15,972 nucleotides of DNA, from the NCBI GenBank assembly GCA_009786275.1, contig WQTL01000501.1, forward strand, positions 1-15,972, written 5' to 3'. The notes under the pieces are model-generated. The model saw nothing but the letters and a program-made list of their open reading frames with translations, was not told the DNA's origin and did no database searches. This document shows positions 1-7,079 of the stretch, one piece after another; position 1 is the stretch's first letter, and the number at the start of each line of letters is the position of its first letter. The stretch comes from Bacillota bacterium. GTDB taxonomy: Bacteria; Bacillota; Clostridia; Oscillospirales; Acutalibacteraceae. Both the position numbers and the translations under genes were made by a program.

Positions 1-899
1 GCTTCGCGGCCCTGATGAACGCGAGGGCCAGGGAGGCGGGCGCCCTGGACACCAATTTCGTCAACGCGAACGGGCTGAACAACGCCAACCACTACACAAC
101 GGCCTACGACATGGCGCGCATCACCCTGGAGGCCATCAAAAACCCCGCGTTCAAGGAAATTTTCGGGGCCCTGAGCTATAACATACCGCCGACGAACAAG
201 CAGCCGCAGGCGCGCGCGCTCCACTGCACGAACCTGATGAAGCGCGGGCGGTATCAATACGAGGGGATCGTCGCGGCGAAAACGGGCTGGACCAGGCAGG
301 CGAAGCATACGCTCATGACGGTGGCCGAACGGGACGGGCGCACGCTGATCGGCGTGGTGATGAAGTCCGGCGGGAAGCGGGACCGCTGGGAGGACATGAC
401 GGAACTGCTCGACTACGGCTTCGAGAATTTCACCCAAATCAGCTTTTCCGCCGAGGAATTGCGGCGGGAGGGCATATCCGCGGAGCAGGGTTTCAGCTGC
501 CTCATCCCCAGCGCCTTGACGAAAGCGGATGTGGACATCGCCTATACCACGGCGGCCGGCGCGCAGGGCGAGCCGGCCGTCAAGGCGGTATTCACATTGA
601 AAGCCCACGGCTATTACGCCGCCTTGGGCGAACTGGAAATGCAGGCGGCGCAGCCCGTCAACGCGGACGTCGCCGGGGAGACAAAGGACCCGGCGGACGC
701 TTCCGCGCAGAAGAAATCCCTCAAGCCGTGGATAGTTAGCATCGCGGGCCTTATACTGGCCTGCCTGGTTTCGGGGTTCCTGGTGAAGAAAAGACGGCAA
801 GCCAGGCGCAGGCCCACCGGCAATATCACGATCCGCTTGAACCAGACCCCTGCGGGCTACGCTTTGCACGCCGGGAAAATGCGGCGCAGGCGGCGGTAA
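1..899 (+). CDS. D-alanyl-D-alanine carboxypeptidase (peptidase S11, DacF-like), 5' end outside window
   Basis: This is the C-terminal part of a penicillin-binding DD-carboxypeptidase, which removes the terminal D-Ala from peptidoglycan pentapeptides on the outer face of the membrane. The reading frame is open from base 3, so the gene runs in from upstream. The SxxK and SxN motifs are not in the window. The third catalytic motif, KTG, is at 279-287 (VAAKTGWT), and the NANGLNNANHYTTAYDMA stretch at 69-122 is the conserved S11 segment that precedes it. A C-terminal membrane helix lies at about 725-785 (PWIVSIAGLILACLVSGF), followed by an Arg/Lys-rich tail, the usual C-terminal anchor of this class. 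The last 14 residues are very basic. The gene ends 4 bp from the convergent acetyltransferase gene. It is a paralogue of the complete DD-carboxypeptidase at 10920-12314. The family assignment is firm; its individual role (vegetative or sporulation) is not. Confidence 0.93.
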   Translation, partial: FAALMNARAREAGALDTNFVNANGLNNANHYTTAYDMARITLEAIKNPAFKEIFGALSYNIPPTNKQPQARALHCTNLMKRGRYQYEGIVAAKTGWTRQAKHTLMTVAERDGRTLIGVVMKSGGKRDRWEDMTELLDYGFENFTQISFSAEELRREGISAEQGFSCLIPSALTKADVDIAYTTAAGAQGEPAVKAVFTLKAHGYYAALGELEMQAAQPVNADVAGETKDPADASAQKKSLKPWIVSIAGLILACLVSGFLVKKRRQARRRPTGNITIRLNQTPAGYALHAGKMRRRRR

Positions 900-903
900 A
901 CGC

Positions 904-1455
904 TTACACGCTGCGGATCACCCTGCAGGGATTGCCCACGGCCAGGCTGTGCGGCGGGATGTCCTTCGTAACCACGCTGCCCGCGCCGACGACGCTATCC
1001 GCGCCGATGGTCACGCCCGGCAAAACAATCGCGCCAGTGCAGATCCAAACATTGTCGCCAATCGTGACCGGGTGCGTGTATTCCAGCCCGGCCAGCCGTC
1101 GTTCCGTGTCCATCGCGTGCTCCTCCGTGACGATACATACATTGGGGGCGATGAACACATTGTTCCCGATGGTGATTTTGCCGCTGTCCATGAGCTTGCC
1201 GTTGACGTTCAGGAAAAAATTATCCCCCACCGTTGTATTGTACCCATAGGTGCAAAACAGCGGCTGTTCCACCACGCAGTTCTCCCCAACCTTGCCCAGC
1301 AGCCCGCGGATGGCGGCCTGCCGCGCCTCGCGGTCCAAGGGGTGCAGGCGATTGTAGTCATAGAGCTTTTGAACGGTCACGTCACGGTCCGCGGCAAGCG
1401 CGGGGTCGCCCGGCTGGTATAACAACCCGGCATGTGATTTTTCTTTTTCGGTCAT
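904..1455 (-). CDS. Sugar O-acetyltransferase (maltose/galactoside acetyltransferase type, left-handed beta helix)
   Basis: The 183-residue protein has the full architecture of the maltose/galactoside O-acetyltransferase family, which moves acetyl from acetyl-CoA to a sugar hydroxyl in the cytoplasm. The N-terminal cap starts MTEKEK and contains LYQPGDPAL and LYDYNRLHPLDREAR. The hexapeptide-repeat beta helix follows (VGDNFFLNVNG, ITIGNNVFIAPNV, VTIGDNVWICTGA, GVTIGADSVVGAGSVV). The presumed catalytic His is His113 in EEHAMDTERR. The C-terminal end, GNPCRVIR, is typical. I chose the ATG at 1455 because GAGGTG lies 6 bases upstream and the N-terminus then matches the family. A TTG at 1470 would add five unlikely residues. 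The gene lies 27 bp downstream of the HTH-like gene on the same strand, so the two probably share its promoter. The true acceptor sugar cannot be told from sequence. Confidence 0.95.
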   Translation of the reverse strand: MTEKEKSHAGLLYQPGDPALAADRDVTVQKLYDYNRLHPLDREARQAAIRGLLGKVGENCVVEQPLFCTYGYNTTVGDNFFLNVNGKLMDSGKITIGNNVFIAPNVCIVTEEHAMDTERRLAGLEYTHPVTIGDNVWICTGAIVLPGVTIGADSVVGAGSVVTKDIPPHSLAVGNPCRVIRSV

Positions 1456-1482
1456 CGCGGCACCTCGCAAATGCGTCGCCCT

Positions 1483-2076
1483 TCAGGAAAAAATAACCAG
1501 CTTAATCTGATCCAGCTTCTCCTTCGCGCTTGTGATGCCTGCCTTGGCCTGCACATACAGCGCGATAACGAGCTGTTGCAGATCCTCGCCCGTCAGTGCG
1601 CCGCTGCCGGGCGGCAATTGCGGAACAGTCTCTTCCGCCGAATCCTCTTCCGCATCATCCGCCGGCAGTTCTTCCGTGGTCGTTTCTTCCGTCTCGGGCC
1701 TGGGGTGCCGGGTATACTTGCGCTTGGCCGGCGGCAGTTCCATGGAGGCCACAAGCTTCTGGTAGCCGCACCGGAGGAGCAGATCGCGGATGAGCAAGTC
1801 GGTGCACTCGCCGGGCTCGTCCGCTTCGCCGGTGAGGTAGAAGGGATTGACATTCAAGGCTTGCGCGAAAGCCAGCGTCAATCTGGCGGAGACGGTGCCG
1901 GTCTCCTGCGTCCTGTACACGGGCTGCGCCGTGATGTCGGCCAGTTCTCTGACGGCCTGCTTCTGCTTGATCTTCAGGCCCTGCCAAAGCTCCGTGACAC
2001 GCTGCTTGGTTTTCTCGGGGCTCCGGCTGATGTTTGTCCGCTTGAGTTGCTGCAGTTGCTCTGTCGAAATAGGCAC
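1483..2076 (-). CDS. Small HTH-like DNA-binding regulator with acidic linker (hypothetical)
   Basis: A 197-residue soluble protein starting at GTG 2076. The start is supported by a run of six G bases 8 nt upstream and a strong promoter just beyond. Residues about 36-83 look like a lambda-repressor/XRE-type helix-turn-helix: ELADITAQPVYR, then SARLTLAFAQALNVNPFYL, ending TGEADEPG, much like the 'ALNVSPDYLLGE' end of XRE domains. Residues about 113-158 form a charged, Pro- and Glu-rich linker (PETEETTTEELPADDAEEDS), and residues 160-197 form a predicted amphipathic helical tail (LTGEDLQQLVIALYVQAKAG). This suggests a DNA-binding head joined by a flexible acidic spacer to an oligomerisation or partner-binding tail. 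I do not recognise the exact family. It leads a two-gene unit with the acetyltransferase, 27 bp apart. A role as regulator is inferred. An extended start at 2202 would place coding sequence over the promoter and is unlikely. Confidence 0.72.
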   Translation of the reverse strand: MPISTEQLQQLKRTNISRSPEKTKQRVTELWQGLKIKQKQAVRELADITAQPVYRTQETGTVSARLTLAFAQALNVNPFYLTGEADEPGECTDLLIRDLLLRCGYQKLVASMELPPAKRKYTRHPRPETEETTTEELPADDAEEDSAEETVPQLPPGSGALTGEDLQQLVIALYVQAKAGITSAKEKLDQIKLVIFS

Positions 2077-2100
2077 GATGGTTTCCCCCCGTTCATTGGA

Positions 2101-2136
2101 TTTATTTATTATACCAAAACAAAACGCAATATGCAA
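2101..2136 (-). promoter_or_regulatory. Sigma-70-type promoter for the HTH-like gene
   Basis: On the minus strand, TTGCAT (2131-2136) is separated by exactly 17 bp from a perfect TATAAT (2108-2113). The predicted start of transcription is at about 2101, giving a short leader to the GTG at 2076 with its G-rich ribosome binding site. This is the best promoter match in the window. The region is also distinctly AT-rich compared with the genes around it. Confidence 0.8.
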
Positions 2137-2259
2137 GAAAAAGTTAAAAAATATACGGCTTTTTGTTGTGAACGGATTCACGCAATCATTGATCCGCCCC
2201 ATTCGACCACCGCGAAGCCTTTGCGTTCAAATGGCCGCAGTGTTTGCTGGGCTATGATT

Positions 2260-2745
2260 TCATTGCCCGCAGCGGCTTTGCAGACCATGAATACCCGCAA
2301 TAATGACGGCGGAGGGTTTCTTCTTTTTCGCGGGGGGCGGAGGCAGTGCGTCGAACGAGCCTACCGTGGCCTCCGTCTGCCCAGCGTCCGGCCCGTCGAA
2401 CGCGCCGACGGTTGCGCCGGTCCGGGGCGAGTCCTCCGGCAGGCCGTCGAACGCGCCTACCGTGCCGATGGTCCTGTCCCAGTCGCCGGCGTTCGCGAAG
2501 GCTTCCAGGGCCGTGCGCAGCTCGGCGGCCGTGGTGAAGCGGGCCTTGCGGTCGTAGGCGCAGGCACGCTGCACGATGTCGTTCAGGGCCTGGGGGACAT
2601 CCTTCAGCGGCGGCAGAGCCTCGCCCTTCATGCGGCGCTCCAGGGCGGTCTTTTTATCCCTAGGGAAGATGGGCGCGGGGTAATCCGGCAGGAAGGGCCT
2701 GCGGCCCCGGTTGAGCAGCTGGTAGAGCACGACCCCCAGGCGTTC
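2260..2745 (-). pseudogene. Serine/threonine protein kinase fragment (C-lobe and juxtamembrane linker only)
   Basis: The reading frame from about 2742 down to 2297 reads LGVVLYQLLNRGRRPFLPDY, then IFPRDKKTALERRMKGEALP, then LNDIVQRACAYDRKARF and TAAELRTALEAF. That is the last third of a bacterial Hanks-type Ser/Thr kinase (subdomains IX-XI). The N-lobe, the Lys of the ATP site, the HRD loop and the DFG motif are absent. Just 5' of the homology an in-frame TAA (2749-2751) stops the frame. After the kinase domain come three TVGAFDG-type repeats, a PPPPAKKKK basic stretch and the start of a membrane helix (PSAVIIAGI). The frame then runs into nine unrelated residues and stops, so the membrane anchor and any sensor domain are lost too. 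It is therefore an internal fragment broken at both ends and cannot be a working kinase. It lies beside the recombinase unit, which probably took part in the rearrangement. Confidence 0.8.
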
Positions 2746-2884
2746 CGTTTATCCGTAGGCCTGACACGGTATTCTCGATGCCGGCGCCGCCCAAAACGGC
2801 AGCTTGCCCCGGCGCGAGCACGCGCCCTTATGACTATTTAGACTGCCGCGGATGAATATTGACCAAAACAATAGAATAACAATG

Positions 2885-2919
2885 TAGCGCCGAAGGAATT
2901 TTTTGGCGCTATTCTTTTT
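2885..2919 (+). terminator. Hairpin with T-tract upstream of the small ORF (terminator or attenuator candidate)
   Basis: TAGCGCC (2885-2891) and GGCGCTA (2905-2911) are perfect inverted repeats around a 13-base loop, followed by TTCTTTTT (2912-2919). This is the form of an intrinsic terminator, though the loop is long and contains T6. It lies immediately before the TnpW-like ORF, so it could shield the element from outside transcription or act as an attenuator. A TTGACC at 2859-2864 upstream is a possible -35, but no convincing -10 follows. Confidence 0.4.
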
Positions 2920-2935
2920 GATGAGGATGATGGTA

Positions 2936-3115
2936 ATGCCAAACACGCGCGATAGTGTTCCAGTGGTACAGGATAAAGAAATTGGCGGTGTGATGTATCA
3001 TGTCACATCGCATTTTTCTGCGTCCGGATTTCTTAATGAGATGCTGAAAAAAACTACGATAGAGGCGATTCGTAACTGCAAAGAACACGGTGACATGTTT
3101 GGCGTGCTGTGCTAA
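2936..3115 (+). CDS. Small transposon-encoded protein, TnpW-like
   Basis: A 59-residue ORF directly ahead of the recombinase. It reads VVQDKEIGGVMYHVTSHFS and then a charged helix (LNEMLKKTTIEAIRNCKEH). The pattern 'IGG-x-x-Y-x-V-x-S-x-F-S' followed by a short helix resembles small TnpW-type proteins that often lie beside serine recombinases in Bacillota elements; their function is not known to me. I chose ATG 2936 because GAGG at 2923-2926 is 9 bases upstream. Earlier in-frame ATGs at 2921, 2927 and 2930 are possible. Its stop codon lies inside an inverted repeat that precedes the recombinase start, so the two genes are probably co-transcribed. The family call is by pattern only. Confidence 0.55.
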   Translation: MPNTRDSVPVVQDKEIGGVMYHVTSHFSASGFLNEMLKKTTIEAIRNCKEHGDMFGVLC

Positions 3116-3129
3116 TATTTAATAGCACA
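3108..3129. promoter_or_regulatory. Inverted repeat TGTGCTA-N8-TAGCACA between small ORF and recombinase
   Basis: Perfect 7 bp arms at 3108-3114 and 3123-3129 around an 8-base AT-only spacer. It overlaps the stop codon of the small ORF and sits 37 bases before the recombinase start. The shape suits a dimeric-protein operator or an RNA hairpin controlling recombinase expression. It lacks a T-tract, so it is not a terminator on its face. Confidence 0.4.
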
Positions 3130-3165
3130 ACATTGCCGATATTGTTGCCGGAGAAAGGGGGCAAC

Positions 3166-4764
3166 ATGCGTAAGCAGCGACAATACAATGTCGGCATATA
3201 TGAGCGCTTGAGCCGCGAGGACGAACGCGAGGGGGACTCTGTCAGCATCCAGACACAGGATCAAATTCTGCGCAAACACGTTTTGGAGCAGGGGTGGAAT
3301 CTTGTCGATGTCTATGTTGACGACGGGTATACCGGCGGGAACTTCAAGCGGCCGGCGCTGGAACGAATGATCCAGGACACGAAATCCGGCAGGATTAACT
3401 TAATACTCGTGAAGGATCTATCCCGTTTCGGGCGCAACTATATCGAGTTCGGGCAGTACACGGATTACTTATTCCCGTCCATCGGTTGTCGGTTCATTGC
3501 GCTGCATGACGGCGTAGACACGATTCGCGACGACAACGAAATCATGCCGTTCAAGAATTTGTTCAACGAGTATTACCTGCGGGATTGCAGCAAAAAGGCC
3601 AAACACGCCAAACGCTCTATGGCGGAGCGCGGCAAGTTTATCGGCTCCTATGCCCCCTATGGGTACAAGTTATCCGGGGATGACCAGCGCACGCTCTTGA
3701 TTGACCATGCGGTTGCCGATACAGTGCGGAGAATCTTCCATATGCGCGCACAGGGGATTGGGGCGCGAACAATCGCCTCGGCGCTCAACGGCGAGGGAAT
3801 ACTGCCGCCGTCCGCATATCGCGGCGTGTATACCAAACCGCAGACTGGAACGCTAAAATGGAATGGAAATACGGTCGCGGCGATTTACTCCAACGAAGTC
3901 TACATCGGCAATCTCGTGTCGCGGAAAACCGAGACGCTGTCTTACAAGTCAAACATACGCATTGACCGCGACGAAGAAGATATGGTCAGGTTTGAAAATA
4001 CTCATGAACCGTTGATTGACCGCGATACGTGGGAGGCCTGTGTCAGGGTTATGCAGAGGAACAGCAGGTCGAGGGCGGCGAAAACAGGGGAAAGCCGTTT
4101 GTTTTCCGGACTTTTGCATTGCGCCGACTGCGGGTATATCCTGACATCTCAAGCCGATGCAGCAAGAAGCGGGAAGCGGTACTACTACTACAGGTGCGGC
4201 AGATATAGCTCCGGCGGCAAGGGAGCCTGCACGTCCCACGGCATCTCAGAGCGGATACTCAGCGGCCTTGTGCTGGACGACCTGCATGAGCAGCTGGCCG
4301 GGGCGTCTGAGATGAGCGATACGGAAATCTCGCGGATGATCATGAAATCCAGACGGAAGTCAATTGACGAAAGCATGGCGGCAGACCAAGAACAGGCGCG
4401 CGCCTTGCGTTCCCGGCTGGATGAACTGGAGAAGGTCATTTGCAGCCTCTATGAGGACAAGGCGCTTGGCCGCATCCCGGCGCAAACTTACTTTGCCATG
4501 TCCGATAAGTACCAGGCGGAGCAGGCCGCAAAGAAAGCGCAATTGCGTCAATTGGAGGAAAGGCTTGCGCAGACACAAGGCGAAGAGGAATGTGCTTTGC
4601 GCTTTTTGGGATTGGCAAAGCAGTATTTGAACGCCGAAGTCCTGACGCGGGAAATGGCGTGCCGCCTGATCGACAAGGTTGTTGTGGGCGAGAAAACCCT
4701 TGTAGATGGGCAAAAAAACCAGGACATAGACATCTATTACAGGTTTGTCGGTCGCATCACTTGA
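3166..4764 (+). CDS. Large serine recombinase / site-specific integrase (TnpX/TndX type)
   Basis: A 532-residue recombinase that would excise and insert its element through a covalent 5'-phosphoserine intermediate. The N-terminal resolvase domain (1-160) has IYERLSREDE with catalytic Ser16, SVSIQTQ, YVDDGYTGGNFKRP and the Arg-containing DLSRFGRNYIE. A 'recombinase' DNA-binding domain follows at about 163-300 (APYGYK, IFHMRAQGIGARTIASALN, AAIYSNEVYIGNLV). A zinc ribbon lies at 311-358, with CADC at 319-322 and Cys344 and Cys355. A Glu/Lys/Gln-rich coiled coil spans about 400-475, and the end (YYRFVGRI) is typical of DUF4368-carrying members. The length is normal and the frame intact, so it is probably active. 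ATG 3166 is preceded by AAAGGGGG four bases away; an upstream GTG at 3109 is poorer. Its GC content is visibly lower than that of neighbours, consistent with transfer. It adjoins an M14 peptidase truncated at its 3' side. Confidence 0.96.
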   Translation: MRKQRQYNVGIYERLSREDEREGDSVSIQTQDQILRKHVLEQGWNLVDVYVDDGYTGGNFKRPALERMIQDTKSGRINLILVKDLSRFGRNYIEFGQYTDYLFPSIGCRFIALHDGVDTIRDDNEIMPFKNLFNEYYLRDCSKKAKHAKRSMAERGKFIGSYAPYGYKLSGDDQRTLLIDHAVADTVRRIFHMRAQGIGARTIASALNGEGILPPSAYRGVYTKPQTGTLKWNGNTVAAIYSNEVYIGNLVSRKTETLSYKSNIRIDRDEEDMVRFENTHEPLIDRDTWEACVRVMQRNSRSRAAKTGESRLFSGLLHCADCGYILTSQADAARSGKRYYYYRCGRYSSGGKGACTSHGISERILSGLVLDDLHEQLAGASEMSDTEISRMIMKSRRKSIDESMAADQEQARALRSRLDELEKVICSLYEDKALGRIPAQTYFAMSDKYQAEQAAKKAQLRQLEERLAQTQGEEECALRFLGLAKQYLNAEVLTREMACRLIDKVVVGEKTLVDGQKNQDIDIYYRFVGRIT

Positions 4765-4774
4765 CCGTCCTCAA

Positions 4775-5377
4775 GCGAACCCCGACGGGGTGGACCTTGT
4801 CACCGGCGCATTGCCCGAGGACTCGCCGGCCCGGCAACAGGCCCAGGCCATCGCGGCTGATTTCCCCGACATCCGCTTCCCCGACGGCTGGAAGGCCAAC
4901 ATCGAGGGCACGGACATCAACCTATCCTACCCCGCCGGCTGGGAAATTGCGAAGCGGCTGAAATTCGCGCAGGGCTTCGACCGCCCCGCCCCGCGGGACT
5001 ACGTGGGCCCCGCGCCCCTTTTCGCCCCCGAGGCCGCCGCCATGGCCCGCCGCGCCAAGCAGGCCGACTACCGCCTCATCCTGGCCTACCACACCCAGGG
5101 GAAGCTCATCTTCTGGAAATACGACGGTTACGACCCCGCCGGGGCCTACGCCCTGGGCAGACGCATGGAGGCCGTCAGCGGCTACACACTGGAGACCACC
5201 CCCGCGTATTCCGGCAACGCGGGCTACAAGGACTGGTTCATCCAGGAGTGGGGACGCCCGGGCTATACCATCGAGGCGGGCAAGGGCGTCAATCCCCTGC
5301 CCCTGGCGCAATTCAACGAGATTTACCGGGAAAATTTCGGGATTCTGCTGCTTGGGATGGTTGGTCTGGAAACGTGA
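4775..5377 (+). pseudogene. M14 zinc carboxypeptidase / gamma-D-glutamyl-diamino acid endopeptidase, C-terminal fragment
   Basis: From about 4778 the frame reads NPDGVDLVTGALP, then FPDGWKANIEGTDINLSYPA, AYHTQGKLIFWKY, AGYKDWFIQEWGRPGYTIEA and GKGVNPLPL. This is the second half of the M14 family that cleaves gamma-D-Glu-diamino acid bonds in muropeptides. The third zinc-ligand His (5090-5092) and the catalytic Glu (GYTIEAGKG, Glu at 5273-5275) are kept. The HxxE zinc motif and the whole N-terminal half, including any LysM repeats, are missing, so the fragment cannot be active. The frame runs back into the recombinase 3' end, where a TTG at 4745 is the only start; no ribosome binding site suits it. 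The break coincides with the end of the recombinase gene, which points to loss of the 5' part during insertion or a later deletion. Confidence 0.85.
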
Positions 5378-5447
5378 ACAAACCAGTGTGAAATTGTAAA
5401 TTTTATATAAACACCCGTTTATGCCCTTTTCTTTCGCGGCAAAATGA

Positions 5448-5497
5448 TGTATGATGTACGTTAGGTCATTACAACGCGCAAGAAAAGAGAAACTGCG
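5448..5497 (+). promoter_or_regulatory. Possible promoter and leader of the exporter operon
   Basis: The 120 bp gap before the adaptor gene is AT-rich and holds a TATGAT hexamer at 5450-5455 directly preceded by TG, with a weak -35 (T-rich, around 5427-5432). AAGAAAAGAGAAA at 5480-5492 is the only Shine-Dalgarno-like sequence before ATG 5498. This is the natural place for the operon promoter, but the match is modest. Confidence 0.35.
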
Positions 5498-7078
5498 ATG
5501 AAAAAATCTTCCAAAAATAAAGTCCTGGCGATCATAGCCGGGGTGGTCATTCTCGCGCTGCTGGGCGTGTCCGTGGTGTACGCGGCGACCTCCAACCGCA
5601 AGCGCCCGGAACTGGCCCCCGACGCCATCACCAAGGTGGACCGCGGCGACCTGACCTCGGTCTACACGGCCTCGGCCACGGTGGCCTCCGGCAGGCAGGG
5701 CACGTTCCAGATCCTGGACGGCACGAAGGTGGTCTCGGTGCTCGTGCGCGTGGGCGACACGGTGAAGGAGGGCGACCTGCTGGCGACCTTCGACGCGGAC
5801 GGCCTGGACCAGACGCTGCGCGTGAAAAAGATGGAATACGAGGCGGCGCAGCGCACCTACCAGGAGTACCTGAGCAGCGCCACGGACGCCCCCGCCCAGG
5901 CCACGTCCATCAAGGCGCGCATCGCAGAGCTGGAGGCGAAGGTGGCCGCGCAGCAGGCCGGGGATTCCGGCGCGGCACAGGCTCCGCAGAACACCCAGCT
6001 GGACTCCATCAAGAGCTCCATCGCCAAGCTGCTGGGCAACACGAAAATCGCCAACCGCATCGTGGATACGGTGTTCGCAGAAAGCGGCACCGTGGCGAAA
6101 ACGGTCTCCTTCTTCCAGAACCTGCTGGGGGGCGGGCTGTTCGGCGGGCTGCTGGGCGGCTCTTCGTTCGACCTGAGCTCCATGATGGGGGCGGGCATGG
6201 GCGACAGCCTGGAGCTCATGCAGCTCAAGCTCCAGGACAGCATGTCGGGCATCACGGGCGGCATCTCCATGGACAGCCTGTACAAATCCCTGGCGGATTC
6301 CGCCGAGAACGCCTACATGCAGACCAAGGAGGCCGTGGCTTTGCTCAAGGAGGGCTGGACGGCGCAGCACGACGGCATCATCCGCGAGGTGAATATCGTT
6401 GAGGGCGAGGTCTACCGCGAAGCGCAGCAGGGCCAGAACCCCGCGACCTCCAACATCAACGTGGCAGGCATGCTCAGCGGCCTGATGGGCGGCGGCGGCA
6501 TGGACTTGGGCTCCCTGCTGGGCGGGCTGTTCTCCAACCAGGCCAGCGGCATGGTGGTGGAGTACTACCCCTTCACGGCCAGCTTCCTGCTGGGGAAATA
6601 CGACATCGCCAAGGTGGCCCTGGACCAGCGCGTGAAGGTGACCTCCGTTTCCGGCAAGGACTTCGAAGCCTTCGTCAGCTTCATCAGCCCCGTGGCCAGG
6701 GAAAGCGGCGACATCAACATCAGCTCGCTCATGGGGGCGGGCGGCTCCGCCCGGGGGGTGGAGGCCCGCATCACCATCCCGCAGCCGGATAAGAGCATCA
6801 CCATCGGCCTGGACGTGGACGTCACCATCGAGCTGGAGACCAAAAGCGGCGTGCTGCGCATCCCGGTGGAATCCGTGGCCATCGACGACGAGACCAACGG
6901 CTACTACGTCTACGTCCTGGAGCGCGTGAGCCGCACGGTGAAAAAGCAGCCCGTGACCATGGGCCTGTTCGACGGCAACTCGTATTACGAGGTCCTCGGG
7001 GGCCTGAGCGAGGGCACGGAGATCGTGCGCGCGCCCATCCGGAGCATGAAGGACGGGCAGAAGGTGAAGCTGGTATGA
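5498..7078 (+). CDS. Membrane-fusion/adaptor subunit of a MacAB-like ABC exporter (HlyD/RND-type periplasmic adaptor family)
   Basis: A 526-residue protein with an N-terminal membrane anchor (residues 8-30, VLAIIAGVVILALLGVSVVY). It then has the first half of a biotinyl-lipoyl-like domain (GTKVVSVLVRVGDTVKEGDL, 75-94), a helical hairpin (105-150), the second lipoyl half (HDGIIREVNIVEGEVY, 291-306), and beta-barrel and membrane-proximal domains (IPVESVAIDDETNGYYVYVL, 455-474; KDGQKVKLV at the end). In Gram-positive bacteria such adaptors sit outside the membrane on a MacB-type permease. Unusual features are the Gly/Met-rich stretches at 209-236, 323-345 and 408-418, which interrupt the usual fold and resemble one another (GLFGGLLGGSS, SGLMGGGGMDLGSLLGGLF, SSLMGAGGS). 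It is first in a run with the permease, a HAD phosphatase, a methyltransferase and the ATPase. The substrate is unknown. Confidence 0.93.
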   Translation: MKKSSKNKVLAIIAGVVILALLGVSVVYAATSNRKRPELAPDAITKVDRGDLTSVYTASATVASGRQGTFQILDGTKVVSVLVRVGDTVKEGDLLATFDADGLDQTLRVKKMEYEAAQRTYQEYLSSATDAPAQATSIKARIAELEAKVAAQQAGDSGAAQAPQNTQLDSIKSSIAKLLGNTKIANRIVDTVFAESGTVAKTVSFFQNLLGGGLFGGLLGGSSFDLSSMMGAGMGDSLELMQLKLQDSMSGITGGISMDSLYKSLADSAENAYMQTKEAVALLKEGWTAQHDGIIREVNIVEGEVYREAQQGQNPATSNINVAGMLSGLMGGGGMDLGSLLGGLFSNQASGMVVEYYPFTASFLLGKYDIAKVALDQRVKVTSVSGKDFEAFVSFISPVARESGDINISSLMGAGGSARGVEARITIPQPDKSITIGLDVDVTIELETKSGVLRIPVESVAIDDETNGYYVYVLERVSRTVKKQPVTMGLFDGNSYYEVLGGLSEGTEIVRAPIRSMKDGQKVKLV

Positions 7079-7079
7079 C

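Larger units (their letters stand above)
2746..4777 (+). mobile_element. Serine-recombinase unit (Tn4451/TnpX-like), limits approximate
   Basis: A lower-GC block carrying a small TnpW-like ORF and a large serine recombinase lies between two broken genes of opposite orientation: a kinase fragment ending near 2742 and an M14 peptidase fragment beginning near 4778. The sharp loss of homology on both sides marks the maximum extent. Serine recombinases of this kind recombine at short sites with a 2 bp core and leave no long inverted repeats, so the true ends cannot be fixed by eye. No cargo gene is present. It could be a minimal element, or the recombinase end of a larger element reduced by deletion. 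The GC-rich stretch 2746-2850 has no recognisable gene and may belong to the old flank rather than the element. Confidence 0.6.

Noticed and set aside
2193..2303. Short plus-strand frame reading FAFKWPQCLLGYDFIARSGF, a possible gene tail
   Set aside because: The composition looks protein-like and could be the 3' remnant of another gene, but there are only 36 codons between stops, no family is recognised, and it overlaps the end of the kinase fragment.
1471..2841. 456-codon open frame on the plus strand
   Set aside because: It runs across the promoter, the HTH-like gene and the kinase fragment with an Arg/Gly-rich translation and no domain signal.
2749..2946. Minus-strand 65-codon frame upstream of the kinase fragment
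   Set aside because: It spans the GC-rich to AT-rich change, has no homology I can see to the missing kinase part, and overlaps the TnpW-like start.
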